Assembly: GCA_046734795.1 (NCBI GenBank)
Contig: JBKPRX010000133.1
Span: forward strand, 1-12,541
Length of the DNA: 12,541 bases
DNA from: JBKPRX01 sp046734795
Lineage (GTDB): Bacteria > Actinomycetota > Thermoleophilia > Gaiellales > Gaiellaceae
Reading direction: 5' to 3'
Part shown: piece after piece, positions 1 to 6,280 of the stretch
Layout of the letters: every line of letters begins with the position of its first letter
Position numbering within the stretch: position 1 is the stretch's first letter
Position numbers and translations under genes: made by a program
Notes under the pieces: generated by a model
Told to the model about the DNA's origin: nothing
The model's input: only the letters and a program-made list of their open reading frames with translations
The model's database searches: none

Positions 1-159
1 TCGTACTGAACCACTTCGCTGCTCACTAGCTGCGCGCCGTGCCTACGCAGCCGGTCGAGCGTGTCGTCGACGTCGTCCGCGGCGAACATGACGCGCAGGT
101 ACCCGAGAGCGTTGACCGTGGCGTCCGGTGATCGGCGACGACTCACGGCTCGACAAAGC
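1..159 (-). pseudogene. Fragment of a VOC (glyoxalase-like) gene, truncated and disrupted
   Basis: Bases 1-159 align with 5826-5985, inside the intact VOC gene at 5753-6193 on the same strand. Bases 1-70 are identical. By eye there are 9 substitutions and one single-base gap over the whole stretch, about 94% identity. It corresponds to residues ~70-123 of the intact protein. Two lesions are visible. One base is missing near 124-125, which shifts the frame. A substitution at 144 turns a serine codon into TGA (minus strand, 143-145). Homology stops at about 159, and the kinase stop codon lies at 173-175, so the 5' part of the gene is gone. The 3' part lies beyond the window edge. Of the seven substitutions before the gap, four are synonymous and three are mild changes (V to A, I to V, P to T). 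This pattern suggests the copy diverged as a working paralog before it decayed. Confidence 0.85.
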
Positions 160-172
160 AAATCGTCATTCG

Positions 173-1306
173 TCACGTCTCTCCTTGGACATGGGGAGGC
201 CGGCCGGCGAGTGAAAGCGCATTGGTATTGGTGTCGGCGCGCCGCGCGATTGGCAGCTCGACCGTCACTTGGAGCCCACCTTCGGGCCGCAGTGCGAGCG
301 CAAGCTTTCCGTCGTGCGCTTGGGTGATGCTCTTGACGATCGCGAGGCCGAGGCCGACGCCTGCGTGGTCGCTCCGTATGCGCGCTGCGCCGCGCTGGAA
401 CGGGTCCGCGAGCGTCGCGACGACCCCGGGGGTGAGTCTCTGGCCGGTGTTTTCGACGGCGAGCACTGCACTGTCGGCGTGAACGCTTGTCGTGATCCAC
501 ACGCTGCCGTGCTCGGGCAGGTTGTGGACGATCGCGTTGTGCACGAGGTTCGTCGTGAGCTGCAGCAGGAGCGCGTGCGAGCCGATTGCGCGGGCGACCT
601 CGCCGGAGGTCTCGAGGGTGATGCCGCGTTTCTCGGCGAGGGGGAGGAGCGTTTCGGCGGCTTCTTCCGCCACTAGCGACAGGTCGACGTCTTCCCGGGT
701 GAAGGAACGTTGGTCGGCGCGGCTGAGAAGGAGCAGTGCCTCCGTCACGCCGATCGCTCGCGCGTTCACGGCACGTAGCCGATCGACGAGCTCCGTGGCG
801 TCGCGGTTCGGATCGTTGTGGGCGACGTCGAGAAGTGTCTGTGTGATCGCCAGCGGCGTTTGTAGCTCGTGGGACGCGTTGGCTGCGAATCGCTGCTGTT
901 CGGCGACGTGCGCTTCGAGTCGCGCGAGCATCGCATCGAAACTGTCGGCGAGCTCGCGGAACTCGTCCTGACGACCTTCCAATTCGATGCGGTGGGAGAG
1001 CGATCCGGTCGCGGCCATCCGCGTCGCGTCGCTAATGCGTGTCAGCGGCGCGAGCATGCGGCCGGCGAGTAGCCACCCGCCGACGAGACCGAACACGAGC
1101 AGGAACGTCATCACGATGGCCGCAATCGGCGCGAAGTAGCGCAGCAACGCGGCATGGCTCTCCACGACGAAGATCACACCAGGGTGCACGCCGCGCGAGA
1201 GCGAGAAATAGCCGGCGGTGAGCAGCACGGCGCCGGCGAGCATGAGGAAGCCGGCGTAGCTGAGCGTGAGCTTGAGGCGAACGCTCAATCCGGGGGCTCT
1301 ATGCAC
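173..1306 (-). CDS. Two-component sensor histidine kinase (HAMP, HisKA, HATPase)
   Basis: Membrane sensor kinase of 377 residues, expected to autophosphorylate on histidine and pass the phosphate to the regulator encoded just upstream. TM1 is about residues 11-33, followed by a short ~25-residue external loop. TM2 is about 58-81, and a HAMP linker follows to about 135. The phospho-acceptor motif HELQTP has H146. The ATPase domain shows the N-box around N253-N257 (TTNLVHNAIVHN), an NTGQ motif at 286-289 in the position of the G1 box, and GVGLGL at 316-321. The GTG at 1306 is chosen because it follows a GGGAG site by ten bases, overlaps the regulator's end by 8 bases and places TM1 correctly. 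The longer open frame upstream only covers regulator sequence. The small sensor loop gives no clue to the signal. The family is certain, the stimulus unknown. Confidence 0.92.
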   Translation of the reverse strand: MHRAPGLSVRLKLTLSYAGFLMLAGAVLLTAGYFSLSRGVHPGVIFVVESHAALLRYFAPIAAIVMTFLLVFGLVGGWLLAGRMLAPLTRISDATRMAATGSLSHRIELEGRQDEFRELADSFDAMLARLEAHVAEQQRFAANASHELQTPLAITQTLLDVAHNDPNRDATELVDRLRAVNARAIGVTEALLLLSRADQRSFTREDVDLSLVAEEAAETLLPLAEKRGITLETSGEVARAIGSHALLLQLTTNLVHNAIVHNLPEHGSVWITTSVHADSAVLAVENTGQRLTPGVVATLADPFQRGAARIRSDHAGVGLGLAIVKSITQAHDGKLALALRPEGGLQVTVELPIARRADTNTNALSLAGRPPHVQGET

Positions 1307-1994
1307 GGTCTCGCCGCTCCCGACCCGACTCTGATTGAGTGTCGATGCGGTAGCCGACGCCGGCCACTGTGGCGACGATCCACGGTTCGCCGAGGCGTTT
1401 GCGCAATCCCGAGACCGTGATGCGCACAGCGTTGGTGAACGGGTCCGCGTTCTCGTCCCACGCCCGCTCCAGTAGTTCTTCGGCGCTGACGACACCGCCT
1501 TCGGCGGAGACCAGAACTTCAAGCACTGCGAACTGTTTGCGGGTCAGGGCGATGTAGCGGCCGTCGCGGTAGACCTCGCGACGGAACGGATCGAGCCGCA
1601 GCCCGGCGATCTCCCGCACCGGTGGCCTGTTGTGCGCGCGCCGGCGGTCGAGCGCTCGGAGACGGAGTACGAGCTCTCGGAGCTCGAATGGCTTCGTGAG
1701 GTAGTCGTCGGCGCCGAGCTCGAACGCCGTTGCCTTGTCGTCCAGGCGGTCGGCAGCAGTCAGCATCAGGATTGGCATGCCGCTGCCGGAGGCGACGATC
1801 CGCTTTGCGATCTCGTCACCGGAAGGGCCGGGGATGTCCCGGTCGAGGACGGCGATGTCGTAGGCGTTGGCCCGCAGGAGCTTCAGAGCGGACTCGCCGT
1901 CGTTTGCGATGTCGGCGGCGATCGCTTCAAGGCGCAAGCCGTCGCGGACGGCTTCCGCCATGTACGGCTCGTCCTCGACGATCAACACGCGCAC
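1299..1994 (-). CDS. OmpR/PhoB-family response regulator
   Basis: DNA-binding regulator of 231 residues, first gene of a two-gene operon with the kinase. The receiver domain (about 1-118) has the acidic pocket E7/D8, the phospho-acceptor D51 in VLDRDIPG, T79 and K101 in the conserved LTKPF. The C-terminal winged helix-turn-helix (about 130-222) shows the usual ending SGLRKRLG...VAGVGYRI. The GTG at 1994 was chosen because it begins the canonical VRVLIVEDEP strand and has a GGGGG purine run just upstream. A longer open frame to 2111 would add 39 residues lacking family similarity and would overlap the divergent gene. The 8-base overlap with the kinase start implies translational coupling. Direct repeats in its promoter suggest autoregulation, which is inference. 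Confidence 0.93.
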   Translation of the reverse strand: MRVLIVEDEPYMAEAVRDGLRLEAIAADIANDGESALKLLRANAYDIAVLDRDIPGPSGDEIAKRIVASGSGMPILMLTAADRLDDKATAFELGADDYLTKPFELRELVLRLRALDRRRAHNRPPVREIAGLRLDPFRREVYRDGRYIALTRKQFAVLEVLVSAEGGVVSAEELLERAWDENADPFTNAVRITVSGLRKRLGEPWIVATVAGVGYRIDTQSESGRERRDRA

Positions 1995-2017
1995 GCCCCC
2001 GATGCTAGAGCCACGGC

Positions 2018-2034
2018 ATATCGCCGGAATATCG
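2018..2034 (-). promoter_or_regulatory. Candidate regulator-binding direct repeat (11-base period)
   Basis: On the minus strand CGATAT occurs twice (2034-2029 and 2023-2018) with starts exactly 11 bases apart. OmpR-family dimers typically bind tandem half-sites spaced about one helical turn, so this could be the operator of the adjacent regulator. It overlaps the proposed -10 region. With only two six-base copies, chance is not excluded. Confidence 0.3.
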
Positions 2035-2056
2035 AAAACCCGATACGCGCTCGCAA
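2028..2056 (-). promoter_or_regulatory. Candidate sigma70-type promoter of the regulator-kinase operon
   Basis: Reading the minus strand, TTGCGA (2056-2051) is followed after exactly 17 bases by GATATT (2033-2028). Each hexamer matches four of six consensus bases. Transcription would start near 2021, leaving a leader of about 27 bases before the GTG at 1994. The spacing is good but the hexamers are imperfect, so this remains a candidate. Confidence 0.35.
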
Positions 2057-2080
2057 CACGCGGGCGGCAAGTCTCGGAGG

Positions 2081-3157
2081 ATGAGCCACAGTCAGCAAGC
2101 GCGACCGACATCTCACTCGATTCGGCTCCGCCCGATCCGCTTCGCCGGCCTGCTGGTCGTCATCGTCGCGACCGCATCCCTCGCGTACCAATTGTTTTCG
2201 TCCGCGTCACCCCCGGCCGCATTACCCGGTGACGTCGCTCCAACGGAAGAGCGGGCTGCGCGCGGCGGAGCAGTGCCCGCCACTGTGTGGCCTGCGTACG
2301 GTCAAGCCGCCGTCGAGATCGGCCGGTCGCCGATTCAAGCAGGGCCGAACCAGCACGCGGCTCCGATCGCGAGCGTCGCGAAGGTGATGACGGCGTATCT
2401 CGTCCTTCGTGACCATCCGCTCGGAGTGGGGGAGGACGGGCCGGCGATCACGCTCACGCGTGCCGATGTCGTCGACACCGATCGCCGGAGCCGTCAACGG
2501 GAGTCGGTCGTGCCGATCGCCGCCGGGGAGCAGTTGACCGAACGGCAGGCACTGCAAGCACTGCTGCTGCCGTCGGCGAACAACATCGCCGCCGTCCTCG
2601 CGCGGTGGGATTCCGGGTCGGTCGCGCGGTTTGTCGCACACATGAATGCGACCGCGCAGGCGCTTGGGATGACGCGCACCCGCTACACCGACCCGAGCGG
2701 TTATGACGACGGGACGGTTTCGACGGCCGCAGACCAGCTGCGCATTGTCGACCAGGCCATGCGTCTACGCGTATTCGCGAACATGGTCGCCACATCGAGT
2801 GCGACGCTGCCCGTGGCCGGCACGGTGCACAACACCAACACGCTGCTCGGTCGAAACGGCTTCGTCGGCGTGAAGACCGGTTCCGACGAAGCCGCGGGCG
2901 GCTGCTTCGCGTTCCGGGCGATCCGCTCAATCAGCGGCAAGCGCACGACGATCACCGGCGTCATGCTGGGCCAGCCCGGTCACGACCTGATCGACGCAGG
3001 CCTCGCAGCCGCAGACGCGATGGTGGAACGAATCGCCGGCGACCACGTCGAGCCGGCCTCGCCGCAGCCAACGCCGCCACCAAGACGTCTGCCTCGAGCG
3101 CGCGCTCGACAGAGAACCGCTGTGGGTCCCGTCACCACACAAGGACGGAACCGGTAA
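2081..3157 (+). CDS. D-alanyl-D-alanine carboxypeptidase-like serine hydrolase (peptidase S11)
   Basis: Penicillin-binding-type enzyme of 358 residues, expected to trim the terminal D-alanine of peptidoglycan stem peptides outside the membrane. All three active-site motifs of the S11 family are present: SVAK with nucleophile S98 and K101, SAN at 165-167, and KTG at 265-267. A hydrophobic segment at about 21-38 after an arginine-rich start can act as a signal peptide or anchor. The protein ends in a proline- and arginine-rich tail (about 322-358) in place of an obvious amphipathic anchor helix. The GGAGG run touches the ATG directly, which is too close for a normal Shine-Dalgarno spacing. No better downstream start precedes the membrane segment, so the ATG is kept. 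It is divergent from the two-component operon, which could control it; no direct evidence shows that. Confidence 0.88.
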   Translation: MSHSQQARPTSHSIRLRPIRFAGLLVVIVATASLAYQLFSSASPPAALPGDVAPTEERAARGGAVPATVWPAYGQAAVEIGRSPIQAGPNQHAAPIASVAKVMTAYLVLRDHPLGVGEDGPAITLTRADVVDTDRRSRQRESVVPIAAGEQLTERQALQALLLPSANNIAAVLARWDSGSVARFVAHMNATAQALGMTRTRYTDPSGYDDGTVSTAADQLRIVDQAMRLRVFANMVATSSATLPVAGTVHNTNTLLGRNGFVGVKTGSDEAAGGCFAFRAIRSISGKRTTITGVMLGQPGHDLIDAGLAAADAMVERIAGDHVEPASPQPTPPPRRLPRARARQRTAVGPVTTQGRNR

Positions 3158-3301
3158 GGAGAACACTCTCGCCGCGGTTGAATCGTCGACGGACCGTTCG
3201 ACCTCGCGGCGCCGGCGCCATCAACGGTTCGATCCGCACCGCACGATCGAGATCGAGCAAGTCGATCGAAGGGGAACCGCCGCATGCGGCGCTCTTGCAA
3301 A

Positions 3302-3338
3302 GCCCTCTGGCGGACTCGAACCGTCGGTCGCAAATCGG
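3302..3338 (-). other. tRNA 3'-end-like sequence (possible attachment-site remnant)
   Basis: On the minus strand the loop TTCGAGT (3320-3314) is flanked by five-base arms (3325-3321 and 3313-3309) that pair at four of five positions, as in a tRNA T-arm. It is followed by a seven-base stretch resembling the 3' half of an acceptor stem. No D-arm, anticodon arm or matching 5' acceptor half exists at the right distance, so this is not a functional tRNA. It could be a leftover of integration into a tRNA 3' end, or chance. Confidence 0.25.
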
Positions 3339-3417
3339 ATTCGGCGAAAGGGGCTTAGACAAGCCAAGACCATTGCCGTGGGCTGCCACCGGTTGCCGCG
3401 AGCAGCGCATGGTCAAA

Positions 3418-3458
3418 TTGCGACCGGTTGCGACCACCGGGCTCCATAAGGGCTCCAT
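3418..3458 (+). repeat. Two adjacent short direct repeats
   Basis: TTGCGACC occurs at 3418-3425 and again at 3428-3435, a 10-base tandem step. Immediately after, GGGCTCCAT occurs at 3439-3447 and 3450-3458, separated by two bases. An inverted relative of the first unit lies at 3326-3333 (GGTCGCAA). They sit in non-coding DNA upstream of the oxidase gene. Operator function or replication slippage are both possible. Confidence 0.5.
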
Positions 3459-3670
3459 CTTCTGTAATCCGTTGAGGCGACATGCCCTCTGCACAGAACC
3501 GCGACACCGGTCTAAGACGCGCTGCGAATACCGCATCCTCCGCAAGAAGCCGGCGGGGAATTGCCGATGTGCGTGTTTTGCGGACGTGGTCATTTTAGGG
3601 CGCGACGACAGGAGGTGGACAAGGGGGTCAGCGGGCAAAGCGTCGCCCCGCAGACCGAAGGGAGAGAATC

Positions 3671-5419
3671 ATGTTGACGAGACGGCAGCTCCTGCAGCGA
3701 GGAGCGATCGGCGGCGCCGGGCTCGTGGTTGGTAGTCACACCGCGTTTGCGGTTGCGGCGCCCGTTGGGGCGGGGTCGACGCCGAGGTTGCGGAGGTGGG
3801 TCGAGCCCTTGCCGGTGCCGCCGGTGCTTGACGGCCGCGGCGGCGGCAAGAGCTTCAGAATCGCCGCACGAGAATCGACGAGTTGGAGGTTTCACCCAGA
3901 CCTTCCCGCGACGAAGACCTGGGGCTACTGGTCGGATGGGCCACAGGCGGGGTTGCCGTATCTGGGTCCGACGATCGAGGCGACCCGGCGACCGAATGAC
4001 AACGTTGATACCTCGGTGACGATCGAGTGGCGGAACGAACTCGATCGAGCGTTCCTGCCCAACGACCCGACGTTGATGGGCGCGGTTATGCCCGGAGATC
4101 CGGTGCCGATGGTGACGCACCTGCACGGCGGCGAGAACCACCCGCAGTTCGACGGGACGCCGCTGCAGTGGTTCACGAAGGGCGGCGCAACGGGGCCGCA
4201 CTACATCACGAACACGTTCACCTACTACAACGAGCAGCGCGCGAGCATGATCTGGTACCACGACCACGCACTCGGCAACACTCGCACGAACGTCTACGCC
4301 GGGCTGGCCGGGATCTACTTCATCCGCGACGACCAGGACACCGGCGAGGCAGACAACCTGCTCGGCCTGCCGGCGGGGCCGTACGAACTCCCGCTCGTGC
4401 TGCAGGACAAGACCTTCAACGCCGACGGCAGCCTCTTCTATCCGAGCCAGGGAGTGACCCCGTATCACCCCGAGTGGGTGCCCGAGTTCTTCGGCGACGT
4501 CGCCGTGATCAACGCCAAGATCTGGCCGTTCGTCGACGTCGAGCCGCGTCGCTACCGGCTTCGGATCGTCAACGGCTCCCAGTCGCGCTTCTACAACCTC
4601 CAGTTCGCGGACGAGAACAGCGGCCTGCCGCTGCCGTTCACGCAGATCGGTGCCGAGGGCGGACTGCTGCGGGCACCGGTGCCGCTGACGGCGCTTCTGA
4701 TTGCCCCGGGCGAGCGCGCCGACGTCGTCATCGACTTCGCCGGCCACCAGAACCGCTCCTTCATCGTCACCAACAACGCCCGGGCGCCCTACCCGATGGG
4801 CGGCCGCGCGACGCTGTCGCAGCTGCTGAAGATTCGCGTCAACCGCACGCTGCAGGGAACCGACACAACGACCCCGGCGGCCAACCTGCAACTGCCAGCG
4901 CTGCCGGCGCTGCCCGGACCGTCGGTGACACGTGTGCAGCACCTGTCGGAGACGCTCGACCCGCTCACGGGCGCGCCGATCCACCTCAACGTCGAGGACG
5001 CTCCCTACCTCGACGAGCAGACGCACCTGCCCGACGTCACCACGCGACCGGCGGCAGGCGCGGTCGAGGACTGGCTCCTCGTCAACACGACCGCCGACAC
5101 GCACCCGATCCACCTGCATCTCGTCACGTTCGAGGTGCTCGACCGACGGCCCTTCGACGTCGCTGCGTACGACGCAGCGACGCGGGCCATCACCTACACG
5201 GGGCCAGCCACCCCCGCCGCCCCAAACGAAAACGGGCGCAAGGACACCGTCCAGGCCAACCCAGGAGAGGTCACTCGGATCCGAGCACGGTTCGAGCTAC
5301 CGGACGAGGGAACGATCGTGCTGCCGCCCGGCGTTACGAACCCGCAGTACGTCTGGCACTGCCACATCCTCGAGCACGAGGAGAACGACATGATGCGCGC
5401 ATTCGAGGTGGTCCGCTGA
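3671..5419 (+). CDS. Tat-exported multicopper oxidase (laccase/bilirubin-oxidase type)
   Basis: Copper oxidase of 582 residues that would couple one-electron oxidation of a phenolic, metal or pigment substrate to reduction of oxygen to water outside the cell. A twin-arginine signal (TRRQLLQRG at 3-11, then a hydrophobic stretch to about 30) indicates folded export. All four copper motifs are present: HLHG (H150, H152), HDH (H197, H199), HPIHLH (H478, H481, H483) and HCHILEHEENDM (H563, C564, H565, H569, M574). C564, H478, H569 and axial M574 form the type 1 site, and the other eight histidines the trinuclear cluster. Domain order and length fit three-cupredoxin CotA/bilirubin-oxidase relatives. 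The ATG follows GGGAGAG at good spacing. It stands alone, with long gene-free flanks, and no copper chaperone or exporter is nearby, so the substrate cannot be inferred. Confidence 0.93.
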   Translation: MLTRRQLLQRGAIGGAGLVVGSHTAFAVAAPVGAGSTPRLRRWVEPLPVPPVLDGRGGGKSFRIAARESTSWRFHPDLPATKTWGYWSDGPQAGLPYLGPTIEATRRPNDNVDTSVTIEWRNELDRAFLPNDPTLMGAVMPGDPVPMVTHLHGGENHPQFDGTPLQWFTKGGATGPHYITNTFTYYNEQRASMIWYHDHALGNTRTNVYAGLAGIYFIRDDQDTGEADNLLGLPAGPYELPLVLQDKTFNADGSLFYPSQGVTPYHPEWVPEFFGDVAVINAKIWPFVDVEPRRYRLRIVNGSQSRFYNLQFADENSGLPLPFTQIGAEGGLLRAPVPLTALLIAPGERADVVIDFAGHQNRSFIVTNNARAPYPMGGRATLSQLLKIRVNRTLQGTDTTTPAANLQLPALPALPGPSVTRVQHLSETLDPLTGAPIHLNVEDAPYLDEQTHLPDVTTRPAAGAVEDWLLVNTTADTHPIHLHLVTFEVLDRRPFDVAAYDAATRAITYTGPATPAAPNENGRKDTVQANPGEVTRIRARFELPDEGTIVLPPGVTNPQYVWHCHILEHEENDMMRAFEVVR

Positions 5420-5504
5420 CCGTCAGGGAACCGTTGCGGGCTAGGTGAAGAAACGCAAACATCGCTGTTGCGGCAGAGCCGAAATCTTCGATTCGTTCGT
5501 CTAA

Positions 5505-5523
5505 CGTCACCGCACTAGTGACG
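5505..5523 (+). promoter_or_regulatory. Inverted repeat with six-base arms (possible operator)
   Basis: CGTCAC (5505-5510) and GTGACG (5518-5523) are perfect inverted arms around a seven-base spacer, suited to a dimeric regulator. A CATATA hexamer (5533-5538) that could act as a -10 element lies ten bases downstream, but no good -35 is visible. The arrangement could be an operator for a transcript running toward 5630. Confidence 0.3.
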
Positions 5524-5563
5524 CGGTAGGTTCATATACGCGCGTCTAGGGCTGGGCACGCTT

Positions 5564-5605
5564 CCTTGCGGAGCGAGGAGAGTAACCCCTCTTTAGCAAG
5601 AGGGG
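5564..5605 (+). other. Two consecutive hairpins in the oxidase-VOC gap
   Basis: The first hairpin pairs CCTTGC (5564-5569) with GCGAGG (5573-5578), including one G-U pair, around a three-base loop. The second pairs CCCCTCTT (5586-5593) with AAGAGGGG (5598-5605), eight perfect pairs around TAGC. Neither is followed by a T-run on either strand, so a classical intrinsic terminator is unlikely. They could form a structured mRNA leader for the frame that follows, or a bidirectional stop between the convergent oxidase and VOC genes. Confidence 0.45.
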
Positions 5606-5639
5606 GTCGCATCGACACGACCCTTACCATGGAGGTGTT

Positions 5640-5807
5640 CTGTCACACGGTCGCGAGTACGCGATCGAAGTATTCGACGTGCCGAGCAAATGGAAGACGC
5701 ATCGCAGTGACAGCACCGCCCGTCTTGCTTGGGGCGTGATGCGGTTCGCGGCTCAGCCGAGCTCTTGCGCTAGCCCGATCAGAAGGCCTCCAGGGCCGCG
5801 GATGTAG
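5640..5807 (+). pseudogene. Possible remnant of an unrecognised gene running into the VOC 3' end
   Basis: From about 5640 one plus-strand frame reads like real protein over some 37 codons (for example YAIEVFDVPSKWKTHR), with about 70% G/C at third positions. It then continues antisense into the end of the VOC gene and stops at TAG 5805-5807. No ATG, GTG or TTG opens it. A GGAGG site at 5631-5635 precedes a CTG at 5640 by only four bases, and an ATG at 5629 lies in another frame. The likely reading is a gene start that lost its frame and its 3' part. I do not recognise the family. It may be noise. Confidence 0.22.
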
Positions 5808-6193
5808 CAGAGCCGATACGAATCTTCGTACTGAACCACTTCGCTGCTCACTAGCTGCGCGCCGTGCCTACGCAGCCGGTCGAGCGTGTCGTCGATGTCG
5901 TCCACAGCGAACATGACCCGCAGGTACCCGAGCGCGTTCACCGGGGCGTTCCGGTGATCGGCGACGACTGACGGCTCGAGAAAGCGCGATAGCTCGAGCC
6001 GGCTTTGGCCGTCCGGCGTGCGCATCATGGCGATCTCGACGCGTTGGTCGCCGAGTCCCGTTACGCGCCCTGCCCACTCTCCTTCGATGACGGCCTGCCC
6101 CTCGAGCTCGAGGCCGAGCTCGCGAAAGAACGCAATCGCGGCTGGTAGGTCGTCGACGACGATGCCGACGTTGTCCATCCTGCGAACGGTCAT
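5753..6193 (-). CDS. VOC-superfamily (glyoxalase/bleomycin-resistance-like) protein
   Basis: Small cytoplasmic protein of 146 residues with two babbab-type modules (about 4-72 and 86-144). VOC proteins include metal-dependent lyases and dioxygenases as well as metal-free drug-binding proteins. The usual metal positions are largely lost here. Residue 8 is Asn where His is typical (MDNVGIVV), residue 92 is Arg (GYLRVMFAVDD), residue 140 is Gly in the final strand (LLIGLAQ), and only E67 (LEL) remains. A role in binding, or chemistry without metal, is therefore likelier than glyoxalase I activity. The ATG at 6193 follows a weak GAGAAG site at long spacing; M6 is an alternative start. It lies 77 bases downstream of the DUF2252 gene on the same strand and is convergent with the oxidase gene. 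A decayed paralog occupies 1-159. Confidence 0.85.
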   Translation of the reverse strand: MTVRRMDNVGIVVDDLPAAIAFFRELGLELEGQAVIEGEWAGRVTGLGDQRVEIAMMRTPDGQSRLELSRFLEPSVVADHRNAPVNALGYLRVMFAVDDIDDTLDRLRRHGAQLVSSEVVQYEDSYRLCYIRGPGGLLIGLAQELG

Positions 6194-6234
6194 GCGGTCA
6201 TGTCTTCTCGTCCGTCACGGGGACGTCGCTCACT

Positions 6235-6250
6235 CAGCGAAGCCTCGCTG
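6235..6250 (-). other. Short hairpin before the VOC gene
   Basis: CAGCGA (6235-6240) pairs with TCGCTG (6245-6250) around a four-base loop, in the 77-base gap between the DUF2252 stop and the VOC start. There is no following T-run. It could act with the neighbouring hairpin at 6253-6280 to reduce read-through or shape the VOC leader. Confidence 0.35.
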
Positions 6251-6252
6251 TT

Positions 6253-6280
6253 GGACGTGTGATCTGCTGATCAGACGTCC
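6253..6280 (-). terminator. Hairpin across the DUF2252 stop codon (weak terminator candidate)
   Basis: GGACGT (6253-6258) and TGATC (6260-6264) pair with GATCA (6269-6273) and ACGTCC (6275-6280). This makes eleven pairs with one G-G mismatch and a four-base loop. The stem includes the DUF2252 TGA (6273-6271). No U-tract follows on the minus strand, so if it terminates it is not a standard intrinsic terminator. mRNA 3'-end protection is an alternative. Confidence 0.4.

Larger units (their letters stand above)
3158..3670 (+). other. Gene-free stretch between carboxypeptidase and oxidase genes
   Basis: These 513 bases contain no convincing gene. The open frames that cross them (for example 3132-3638 on the minus strand) are rich in Arg, Cys and Ser and lack family motifs and good start sites. 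The stretch holds two short direct repeats (3418-3458), a T-arm-like motif (3309-3325) and, at its right end, the oxidase ribosome-binding site GGGAGAG a few bases before the ATG at 3671. No transposase or integrase was recognised and no clear promoter for the oxidase could be placed. Confidence 0.6.

Noticed and set aside
1307..1522. 72-residue N-terminal extension of the sensor kinase
   Set aside because: This part is antisense-free but lies wholly inside the regulator gene in another frame, has no membrane or sensor motif, and a well-placed GTG with ribosome-binding site exists at 1306.
3302..3375. Possible complete tRNA on the minus strand
   Set aside because: The T-arm is acceptable, but no D-arm or anticodon arm with a U33-type loop can be folded and the 5' acceptor half is missing at the right distance.
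3132..3638. 168-codon open frame on the minus strand in the gene-free gap
   Set aside because: It overlaps the carboxypeptidase end, has no homology that I recognise, and its Arg/Cys/Ser-rich composition looks like translated non-coding DNA.
3590..5119. 509-codon open frame on the minus strand opposite the oxidase gene
   Set aside because: It is exactly antisense to a gene with complete copper motifs and a signal peptide. Its product is Arg/Val-rich without family motifs, as expected from mirror codons in high-GC DNA.
4027..5448. 473-codon open frame on the plus strand in another frame of the oxidase gene
   Set aside because: Arg/Ala/Pro-rich low-complexity product, a typical out-of-frame shadow of a GC-rich gene.
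5586..5605. Eight-pair hairpin as an intrinsic terminator of the oxidase gene
   Set aside because: It lies about 170 bases after the stop codon and has no T-run on either side, so it is listed only as a hairpin.
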